This document shows, piece by piece, positions 1-5,294 of a stretch of DNA of 6,292 nt. Every line of letters begins with the position of its first letter. The first letter of the stretch is position 1. Below the pieces are notes generated by a model, which saw only the letters and a list, made by a program, of their open reading frames with translations, was not told where the DNA came from and did no database searches. The position numbers and the translations under genes are program-made. The stretch is taken from positions 10,917 to 17,208 of the forward strand of contig MHLS01000008.1 of the NCBI GenBank assembly GCA_001819095.1, given 5' to 3'. The stretch comes from Candidatus Lloydbacteria bacterium RIFCSPLOWO2_02_FULL_54_12 (GTDB lineage: Bacteria; Patescibacteriota; Minisyncoccia; Phycocordibacterales; UBA6899).

Positions 1-3000
1 GAAATTTCAGCTTTCGTCGCGTCTCCTTCGAGCGAGACTAGTGCGGCGACCGAGGCTCCGGCGGGGACGGTGAAACGGCCGCCGACGGGGAATATCGCAC
101 CTTTGCGATACGAAAGCGACAAACTCCCGAAACGCGGCGGGGTGCTGTCGATGACGAAATGCTCCTCTTTGGCCGCCGAGACGTTGCCGGATGCATCGAC
201 CACCCGCACAAAAAGACGATGCGCGCCGTCGTCGATACGGAGCGGCTCCTTGATGCTCCACGTGGCCTTCTTGCTTAATGACCCCGAGACGATAGAGCCC
301 TTCTGCCACCTAGCCGCCATCTCTTCCGCTTTTTTCTCCAGTTCGCGTTCTTTGGTCTTCTCCATCATCCCGTACGGAATGGGGACCAAAAACTCTTCCC
401 CTTCTTTGAGGATGGCGTATTCAACGAACTCAACCCCCGAAAGGTCATCGCTTGCGCTTCCTGACGCCATGAGCACTCCATTTTTGGCGAACGATGTTCG
501 CTGGACCGAAAATGCGTCGATCGTCGGCACACCGTTGTCGACGGAAATAAGTATCGTCTCTGTGCTCGTCGCAACGCCGTCGCTTGCATCAATCCGAAGG
601 TAGTAATCCTTTCCTGTCGCGAGCTTCGTCGTACCCCAAAGGAAAGAGTTCTCGCCAAGGTCGCCGATGATGAACACCGGCGCGCCGCCGGCGCGACCGT
701 AACTCACCTGATCGTGTCGGATCCAATCGCCGTCGGGATCCTTGATAAGATACTGCACTAGAAAGGAGCCGTGCACTCCGCCACCCTCTTTTGGACTAAG
801 GAACACGATCTGGGGCGGCGTGTTGTAGGTGATCTCGACCGAGGTCTTCCCGCTCTTGTTTCCGGCGGCATCGGTCAGGGCGGCGGTCACTTCGTATTCC
901 CCCCGCTCACTGATATCGAGAGCCTGCTTCCATGTGCCGTCATCAAATGAGGCTTCCGTCGTAAAGGATCGTCCGGCGAGAGTTACGGTAACGATACTCC
1001 GCGGCTCCGCTTTGCCTCTCGCCGTGAACTGTAGCCCTTCTTTTCTCGGGTCTTCATCCGTCTCTTTCGTTAGGAACGAACCGTTCTCGGGAAAAAGTAC
1101 GACCGGCGCCTTCGGCGGAACCGTATCGACAACGACCGGATGGCTCGTCACTACTCTGAAACCGCGGCTGTCGGTCGCGCGCCAAAGTATCTCGTGCATG
1201 CCTTCGGCGGGTTCCGAAAAAGCGATCGTGGCGGCAAACCGCTCTTCGAACGAGTTGTACGTGCCGTCCGACGCGACAAGCGCCGACCACTTTTTCCCGC
1301 GATCGAGGCTATATTCTAAGCCCGTAATCGTCGGGCGGCTACCGGGAATATCGGGAGCAAAAACGCTTCCGCGCACCGTGGCAAATCCCCTGGGAACGAC
1401 CGTGCGTCTGCCGTCGTCGAAGCGTATAGAAGGCAATTGATTGTTCACGCTCACGTTCCGTGTAGACGATGTGGTCGTCGTTGCACCGTCACTCCCGACC
1501 GCACGCAAGAGATACTGTCCGTCAAGGAGTTCCGTCGTGTCAATAAGTAATTTGCCGGAAACGGTCTCTCCCAACGAGAACCATTCCGCATTTTCTCCTC
1601 CGGAAACACCCGAAGACACGAGCGGGAGCATTTCGTATCGGAGCAATACAGGGTCTTTGTTCTCGTCGGACACCTTCGCGGAAAGGAGAGTTGATGTGCC
1701 CGAAAGAACGCTTTGGGCGGCAGGTCGCTCAAGAAGAACGCTCGGTTTCGTGTTGAGCGATACACGCAGAACGACCGGCTCACTCTCGATGCCGATCCGG
1801 TCGCGAGCGACAACGGAGAGTATGTTCTCGCCGTGTGAGATCGTTTTGTTGAGCTTGATGTTACTGACGACGAATGCTAAGTCGGCACCAAGTTTCGCAG
1901 AATAAGAAAGAGTGCCGTTTTGTGTGAGAATAATCTCGGTGTCATCCCGAGAAGTGCCGCGAACGTCGATTGTCTCCGAAGCGGCAACGGAATTATTCTG
2001 GGGTGTGGCGATATAGGGCGGAGGGGGCGGCTTCACGCCGATGTTGAAACTGCCGCCGCTTAGGATCGTCTCACCGCGATTCCCCGCTCGATCGACACCG
2101 GACACGGAGACCACCGCGGTTCCGTCGAAGCCGGGGAGCACGTCATATATGCCCTCCCACACGTTGCCGTTCCAGCGTGTCGGCACCGCGACCTCCTTGC
2201 CGCCCCTCTGGGTGACCGAGAGTGTCGGCGGTTCACGGAGCGCTTCGGATGGGTCGACGCTTATCGTCACCTTTCCAAGCTCGGTCACGACCGACGGGCT
2301 CGCCTTAACAACGAATGTCGGGAGGGCGAGGTCAATCGTGAAGAGGTCCGAAACATCTTCGCCGATCTCGCCGACCTTGTCGATGGCGTCAACGATGATC
2401 CGGTAGAAATTCCCAGGGGTAAGATCGCCGATCTTCCACGTATACGACCCCGAAGGAGGCAACTGACTTACAATCGGTGTTTTGTCGGCGGGGTCGATGA
2501 TCGTGTGATTCCAGTCGAGAATGTGGTCCGAATAATAGACACTGACCGGCGTCGTCGAAAGGCCGAACGGGTGCCCGCCCACGGTCCCTTCGTCATTCTT
2601 GTCGAGGGACGAGTATTCGACGGGAACCGCAGAAGAAAAATAATTCTCCCCCCTCGGAGATGTCACAGTCACTTCCGGGCGGTATGCCAATGTGCCACCG
2701 GAAGCGATGACCGGATCCGAGCTCGAGAATCCGGTCACCGTAAAGGCGGTACTCATGCCGTCGCCCTCAAGATAATACGGTTCGTCGCCTGACTCACAGA
2801 AATTCGTGAATCCGACGATCATGACGCCTTTCACCGGATCCCCGTCGGGTACGTCGAACGAGGCATTGGCCTCCAATTGCGTCGACGGAAAACACTCCGT
2901 ATGTGGATTATAATCATCGTCAAGCGTAATGTAATAGAGGTTGACGCCCGGCGTGAACCCGTAATCCGAAAAACTGTCCACCGAGACCGTGACGGTGAAC

Positions 3001-3140
3001 GGAGACTGAATGACCACACCGGGCGCGACGCGTGTGTAGTTTATCGCCGCAGAAGCGAAAAATGGTGCAGACAAAAAAAAGAGGATGGTGGATACGAAAA
3101 CATTCGTGCGTGACAAAAATATTCTTTCTGGGAACGACAT
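1..3140 (-). CDS. Large secreted multi-domain Ig-like/FN3-like surface protein (C-terminus beyond window)
   Basis: The frame is open from ATG at 3138-3140 to the window edge, giving 1046 residues with no stop. Residues 1-30 form a signal peptide (hydrophobic 14-29, then Ala-Ser-Ala-Ala). Residues 31-128 match the N-terminal domain of the neighbouring peptidoglycan-binding protein, including its only two cysteines, C83 and C115; I see no other Cys in the visible protein. After this come roughly eight beta-sandwich modules of 90-130 residues: an FN3-like one (about 150-270), an Ig-like one to 368, a PPPPP hinge at 371-375, then further bacterial Ig-like units marked by VDTVPP (671-676), YNTPP (772-776) and DSTPP (998-1002). 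Residues 925-949 are a highly charged, probably helical segment. Such repeats usually make stalks, adhesins or cell-surface scaffolds; the ligand is unknown. No Shine-Dalgarno is visible. The start is chosen because it gives an intact signal peptide. The C-terminal anchor is not visible. Confidence 0.9.
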   Translation of the reverse strand, partial: MSFPERIFLSRTNVFVSTILFFLSAPFFASAAINYTRVAPGVVIQSPFTVTVSVDSFSDYGFTPGVNLYYITLDDDYNPHTECFPSTQLEANASFDVPDGDPVKGVMIVGFTNFCESGDEPYYLEGDGMSTAFTVTGFSSSDPVIASGGTLAYRPEVTVTSPRGENYFSSAVPVEYSSLDKNDEGTVGGHPFGLSTTPVSVYYSDHILDWNHTIIDPADKTPIVSQLPPSGSYTWKIGDLTPGNFYRIIVDAIDKVGEIGEDVSDLFTIDLALPTFVVKASPSVVTELGKVTISVDPSEALREPPTLSVTQRGGKEVAVPTRWNGNVWEGIYDVLPGFDGTAVVSVSGVDRAGNRGETILSGGSFNIGVKPPPPPYIATPQNNSVAASETIDVRGTSRDDTEIILTQNGTLSYSAKLGADLAFVVSNIKLNKTISHGENILSVVARDRIGIESEPVVLRVSLNTKPSVLLERPAAQSVLSGTSTLLSAKVSDENKDPVLLRYEMLPLVSSGVSGGENAEWFSLGETVSGKLLIDTTELLDGQYLLRAVGSDGATTTTSSTRNVSVNNQLPSIRFDDGRRTVVPRGFATVRGSVFAPDIPGSRPTITGLEYSLDRGKKWSALVASDGTYNSFEERFAATIAFSEPAEGMHEILWRATDSRGFRVVTSHPVVVDTVPPKAPVVLFPENGSFLTKETDEDPRKEGLQFTARGKAEPRSIVTVTLAGRSFTTEASFDDGTWKQALDISERGEYEVTAALTDAAGNKSGKTSVEITYNTPPQIVFLSPKEGGGVHGSFLVQYLIKDPDGDWIRHDQVSYGRAGGAPVFIIGDLGENSFLWGTTKLATGKDYYLRIDASDGVATSTETILISVDNGVPTIDAFSVQRTSFAKNGVLMASGSASDDLSGVEFVEYAILKEGEEFLVPIPYGMMEKTKERELEKKAEEMAARWQKGSIVSGSLSKKATWSIKEPLRIDDGAHRLFVRVVDASGNVSAAKEEHFVIDSTPPRFGSLSLSYRKGAIFPVGGRFTVPAGASVAALVSLEGDATKAEI
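2758..2835 (-). repeat. 78-bp near-identical block, copy in the large surface gene
   Basis: This stretch encodes the end of the shared two-cysteine domain (KGVMIVGFTNF through the CESGDEPYYLEG part). It matches 3708-3785 at 76 of 78 positions. The two differences, at 2790 and 2826, are both synonymous third-codon positions. DNA similarity falls sharply on both sides although the proteins remain related, which suggests recent gene conversion or very strong constraint. Confidence 0.9.
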
Positions 3141-3160
3141 GATGTTGAAATGTGCGGTCA

Positions 3161-3207
3161 AAATACAAGGTGGAACCTTAAGAATTGATGCTCAAGATTC
3201 CACCTTG
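3161..3207 (-). terminator. Terminator-like hairpin between the two paralogous secreted-protein genes
   Basis: A perfect 10-bp inverted repeat, CAAGGTGGAA (3166-3175) and TTCCACCTTG (3198-3207), encloses a 22-nt loop. On the minus strand the stem is followed by TATTTTG, and on the plus strand by GCATTTTT, so it could work in either direction. It sits 47 nt after the stop of the peptidoglycan-binding gene and about 25 nt before the start of the large surface gene. It should end or attenuate transcripts of the former. I see no convincing promoter between it and the next gene, so the large gene may depend on read-through. Confidence 0.65.
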
Positions 3208-3253
3208 CATTTTTCCCATGTTTTGAACTTCCTCGTACTTCACCGGTGTCGAA

Positions 3254-4081
3254 TTATTGCGTTTGTATCGCCGCACGAGTTTTGGGCCCGAAGTAACCCG
3301 CCACCGGGGTTATCCCTCGCGCTGTTTGGAATTTCGCCACGGCCGCCTGCGTCAACTTCCCGAAATAATTCGACTCGTTGCCGAGCGAACCCGCACCGCT
3401 TCCGGCGACGATATGCCCGTGCGTGTTGAGCCACACCTGAAGCGCCCTCACGTCAACGCCAGTCGAACCGAGCGTGAGGTCGCGCGTGAAACCCGACTGG
3501 GTCGCCGTATTCGCCGAGATCGGAAGGGGCACTGAGACACTGCCGGAAGCAGGCACTGCGCCGCCAACGACCGGAACCGTTACCGTGTTGGATGTCACCG
3601 TACTTTGGGTCTTGGGCGGAATTGGTAAAGCTTTAGTCGCCGTGACCGAAGCGCCGGACGGTGACGCGACGCTCCCTGCTCCGGAAACGGTAAAAATAGC
3701 ACCGGTCCCGTCGCCCTCAAGATAATACGGTTCGTCGCCCGACTCACAGAAATTCGTGAATCCGACGATCATGACTCCTTTCACCACGTCGCCGGGAGGA
3801 AGGTGAAAGGTTGCGGTGACCGGAAACTGCGATACGGGGTAACATTCGGTGCGGGGATTGAAGTCGTCATCGAGGGTAATATAAAAGCGATCCACATTTG
3901 TACTCAACCCGAAGTCGGCGAAACTCCCCGCCGAAAGCGTGACGGTGACCGGAGAGGTCACGGAAGCGCCCTCCGGAGAACGCGTATAGCTAATTGCCGC
4001 AAATGAAACGAGCGGAAACACAAGCAACGGAACGAGAGTGGCCGTGAAAAGCCCTTTACGTAAAAAGATGGGATTCTTCAT
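3254..4081 (-). CDS. Secreted peptidoglycan-binding protein with a novel two-cysteine N-terminal domain
   Basis: The protein has 275 residues. Residues 1-28 are a signal peptide (basic MKNPIFLRKG, hydrophobic core, SFA before the likely cleavage site). Residues 29-126 form a beta-rich domain shared without gaps with the adjacent large surface protein. It contains the only two cysteines, C80 and C112, spaced for a probable disulfide, and the landmark strings YITLDDD and TEC. Residues 127-197 are a low-complexity Ser/Thr/Val/Pro linker. Residues 198-275 form a PG_binding_1-type module: LTLGSTGVDVRALQVWL, then YFGKLTQAAVAKFQ and GYFGPKTRAAI. That module normally holds proteins on peptidoglycan. 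The architecture suggests a wall-attached, extracellular presenter of the N-terminal domain, whose function I do not recognise. The gene ends in TAA and has no Shine-Dalgarno. The start is chosen for the complete signal peptide. Confidence 0.93.
   Translation of the reverse strand: MKNPIFLRKGLFTATLVPLLVFPLVSFAAISYTRSPEGASVTSPVTVTLSAGSFADFGLSTNVDRFYITLDDDFNPRTECYPVSQFPVTATFHLPPGDVVKGVMIVGFTNFCESGDEPYYLEGDGTGAIFTVSGAGSVASPSGASVTATKALPIPPKTQSTVTSNTVTVPVVGGAVPASGSVSVPLPISANTATQSGFTRDLTLGSTGVDVRALQVWLNTHGHIVAGSGAGSLGNESNYFGKLTQAAVAKFQTARGITPVAGYFGPKTRAAIQTQ
3708..3785 (-). repeat. 78-bp near-identical block, copy in the peptidoglycan-binding gene
   Basis: Partner of 2758-2835, with 76 of 78 bases identical and the two changes (3740 and 3776) synonymous. 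It encodes an uninterrupted run of 26 residues that is identical in the two proteins and includes the second cysteine (C112 here). The flanking parts of the same domain are much less similar in DNA. Confidence 0.9.
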
Positions 4082-4111
4082 TGTGTTGTTGGTATTAGCG
4101 GATTCCCGTTC

Positions 4112-4146
4112 ATTGTAATACGCAAAACGGTCTTCTGCTACTCAAA
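4112..4146 (-). promoter_or_regulatory. Possible weak promoter of the peptidoglycan-binding gene
   Basis: On the minus strand TTGAGT (4141-4146) lies upstream of overlapping -10-like hexamers TATTAC (4116-4121) and TACAAT (4112-4117). The spacing of 19 or more is too long for an ideal sigma-70 site, so this is a tentative call. The intergenic gap of 121 bases otherwise shows only the hairpin next to the pyrE stop. Confidence 0.25.
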
Positions 4147-4170
4147 ATATGCACATCTGAAACGCACAAG

Positions 4171-4204
4171 AGGACCGCCTCAAGGGGCCGGCAAAGTCGG
4201 TCCT
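4171..4204 (-). terminator. Weak terminator-like hairpin overlapping the pyrE stop codon
   Basis: A perfect 7-bp inverted repeat, AGGACCG (4171-4177) and CGGTCCT (4198-4204), spans 20 nt of GC-rich loop that includes GCCGGC. On the minus strand it begins with the last two bases of the pyrE TAG stop. No good U-tract follows (CTTGTGCG), so it may be a weak or factor-aided terminator, or an mRNA 3'-end stabiliser. Confidence 0.4.
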
Positions 4205-4706
4205 AGAGCAGTTCGTCAATATGTAAAATGTAGGTAAACGGCACCGGAAGTTCAACCTCGCCTCGTTTGACCAAGACCACTGCACCCGCGATCGTGGCAG
4301 AGGTCGTTTTGAGCGCACTGATGGTCTCCTTCACGCTCGATCCGGTCGTCAGCACATCGTCGACAATGAGTACGCAGTCGGTTTTCGTCGGTACGTAACC
4401 GTCGAAGAGGCTCTGTCTTCCGTGCTCCTTCAGACGTTCGCGCAAGAGTGCGAAGTTGCGTTTATACCGCAAGGAGAGGATCGCGGCGAGCGGGACGCCG
4501 CCGTAACCGGAACCGATGATGCACGTGATGTCCCCGCCGATCGACTTCCCCGCCTCTTCAACCAACGCGTCAAGCACGTCCGGATAGCCGAACGCCTTTT
4601 TCATGTCGCAATAGAAATCAACGGTGACTCCCGAGCGCAAAAGTACCGGTTCGTTCACGATGACCCCTATTTCGCGCAATCGCCTGATGAGATCTTTTTT
4701 CAGCAT
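4203..4706 (-). CDS. pyrE: Orotate phosphoribosyltransferase
   Basis: The protein has 167 residues and belongs to the type I phosphoribosyltransferase family. OPRT joins orotate to PRPP to make OMP, the fifth step of de novo pyrimidine synthesis, in the cytoplasm. The N-terminus has the OPRT signature LLRSGVTVDFYCDMKK (about 22-37). GSGYGGVPLA (65-74) is the PPi-binding region. RERLKEHG (89-96) matches the mobile catalytic loop known in Escherichia coli PyrE as RKEAKDHG, so the second basic residue is Glu here while R89, K93 and H95 remain. VLIVDDVLTTGSS (112-124) is the 13-residue PRPP-binding motif. The protein is a little short for the family, which usually exceeds 180-200 residues, because the C-terminus is compact. 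It could be another type I PRTase, but the N-terminal signature favours OPRT. No other pyrimidine gene is in view. It is preceded by a long structured leader and has no Shine-Dalgarno. Confidence 0.85.
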   Translation of the reverse strand: MLKKDLIRRLREIGVIVNEPVLLRSGVTVDFYCDMKKAFGYPDVLDALVEEAGKSIGGDITCIIGSGYGGVPLAAILSLRYKRNFALLRERLKEHGRQSLFDGYVPTKTDCVLIVDDVLTTGSSVKETISALKTTSATIAGAVVLVKRGEVELPVPFTYILHIDELL

Positions 4707-4936
4707 TGTTTTTTTACTGGCGTGCTAATGCCTCGCGGCTCTGCCGCGAGGATTGCACTTAAGACCGTATCGGCGGCGGCCGATTCTTTTCCAGCAAAGA
4801 ACGCCCGGCTCAGCCCGCTGAATGTCCCGTCCGCTCTGCAGTGGGGACCGAACGGGCTGACGTTCTTTACATTACCGCATGCTGTTAAAGAATGGAGCGG
4901 TCGGAAAAGTCGGTACCCGAGAGGAACGGCGGTCCT
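4707..4936 (-). promoter_or_regulatory. Structured leader region upstream of pyrE (candidate cis-regulatory RNA)
   Basis: No convincing gene occupies this stretch, but it is dense in inverted repeats. Plus-strand coordinates: CCTCGCGGC/GCCGCGAGG (4731-4739 with 4743-4751, 3-nt loop); ATCGGC/GCCGAT (4769-4774 with 4779-4784, 4-nt loop); AAAGAACG/CGTTCTTT (4796-4803 with 4861-4868), immediately enclosing TCAGCCCG/CGGGCTGA (4810-4817 with 4853-4860) and then GTCCC/GGGAC (4824-4828 with 4844-4848). The segment TTCTTTA (4863-4869) can instead pair with TAAAGAA (4886-4892). Read from the minus strand it would be a leader of about 230 nt ending 14 nt before a T-free, A-rich start region of pyrE. It matches no riboswitch class I know. 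A plus-strand RNA ending at the 5009-5036 terminator is an alternative. Confidence 0.5.
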
Positions 4937-4942
4937 AAAGAA

Positions 4943-4968
4943 ATAATAGCAGGATTTCCTCTTGGCAA
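4943..4968 (-). promoter_or_regulatory. pyrE: Putative extended -10 promoter for pyrE
   Basis: The minus strand reads TGCTATTAT at 4951-4943, an extended -10 (TGn plus TATTAT). A -35-like TTGCCA at 4968-4963 lies only 14 nt upstream, which is short, so the TGn element probably carries most of the weight. Transcription would start near 4936, just before the structured leader and downstream of the 5009-5036 terminator. Confidence 0.5.
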
Positions 4969-5008
4969 ACAGTCTTCCGAGGAATGGCAGGGTCACCCGA
5001 AAACGCAA

Positions 5009-5036
5009 AGGACCACCTCGCGGTGGTCCTTTTTTC
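5009..5036. terminator. Strong rho-independent terminator hairpin
   Basis: A perfect 9-bp stem, AGGACCACC (5009-5017) and GGTGGTCCT (5022-5030), has the tetraloop TCGC. On the plus strand it is followed by six T (5030-5035, with the stem end). On the minus strand it is followed by TTTGCGTTTT. The best U-tract is on the plus strand, yet the nearest gene needing a terminator, the protease, is on the minus strand, where the transcript would run through the repeat array and stop here. It probably acts in both directions; otherwise it closes an unannotated plus-strand RNA. Confidence 0.8.
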
Positions 5037-5080
5037 GTGTTCGGCCAGGATATATATGCGGTGAAACGTCGCTTTATTGT

Positions 5081-5096
5081 GTACCCACAAGGGTAC
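5081..5096. other. Small perfect hairpin GTACCC-ACAA-GGGTAC
   Basis: A perfect 6-bp stem with an ACAA loop lies at the outer edge of the tandem repeat array. In the full 57-bp units the same site reads CACCACAAGGGTAC and can form only a 3-bp stem. It marks the boundary of the degenerate copy. Confidence 0.5.
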
Positions 5097-5123
5097 TTTC
5101 ATTTTGCAAGCAAAATTAGATCG
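5084..5123. repeat. Degenerate fourth copy of the 57-bp hairpin repeat
   Basis: It shares CACAAGGGTACT and the TTAG-TCG end with the intact units but is shorter, about 40 bases. The central inverted repeat has been replaced by ATTTTGC-AA-GCAAAAT (5101-5116), so hairpin-forming ability is kept although the sequence differs. In the minus-strand frame of the protease it again carries GCG-ATC-TAA in place of GCG-AAC-TAA. Confidence 0.7.
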
Positions 5124-5294
5124 CACCACAAGGGTACTCGCATTTTTCTAAGAGGAGTACCTCTAAGAAAAATTAGTTCGCACCACAAGGGTACTCGCAT
5201 TTTTCTAAGAGGAGTACCTCTAAGAAAAATTAGTTCGCACCACAAGGGTACTCGCATTTTTCTAAGAGGAGTACCTCTAAGAAAAATTAGTTCG
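5124..5294. repeat. Three perfect 57-bp tandem repeats, each with a hairpin
   Basis: Units at 5124-5180, 5181-5237 and 5238-5294 are identical base for base. Each holds a 30-nt inverted repeat: ATTTTTCT and AGAAAAAT as outer arms, one A-A mismatch, AGAGG and CCTCT as inner arms, and an AGTA loop. The last 8 bases of the third unit lie in the protease gene (its stop codon and most of the Asn and Ala codons), so on the minus strand each unit repeats the gene end GCG-AAC-TAA in frame (57 is 19 codons). No spacers separate the units. The hairpins have no 3' U-tract, so they are not typical terminators. The array would lie in the 3' untranslated part of the protease mRNA, upstream of the terminator at 5009-5036. 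Confidence 0.95.

Noticed and set aside
70..2406. Long plus-strand reading frames (70-603, 829-1440, 1441-1905, 2041-2406)
   Set aside because: They lie opposite the continuous minus-strand surface-protein frame, which has a signal peptide and recognisable beta-domain repeats; the plus-strand translations are Ser/Arg-rich and domain-free, as expected for antisense shadows of GC-rich genes.
3254..4706. Recoded TGA (as in some Patescibacteria)
   Set aside because: No in-frame TGA occurs in the genes; stops are TAA or TAG and the frames are complete under the standard bacterial code.
4700..5008. 102-residue minus-strand reading frame upstream of pyrE
   Set aside because: It begins upstream of the putative pyrE promoter, runs through the perfect hairpins, overlaps the pyrE start and has an arginine/phenylalanine-rich composition with no recognisable domain. 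The structured-leader reading explains it better, though its second half is not wholly excluded.
4731..5036. tRNA, tmRNA, RNase P RNA or SRP RNA
   Set aside because: I looked for the T-loop GGTTCGANTCC, tmRNA ends, RNase P GAGGAAAGTCC and the SRP GNAR tetraloop context on both strands and found none convincingly.
5084..5294. CRISPR array
   Set aside because: Units are directly adjacent 57-bp repeats without unique spacers, and no cas gene is near.
5124..5294. Integron attC-type cassette sites
   Set aside because: The length and imperfect palindrome fit loosely, but no RYYYAAC/GTTRRRY core pair is present at the ends and no integrase is seen.
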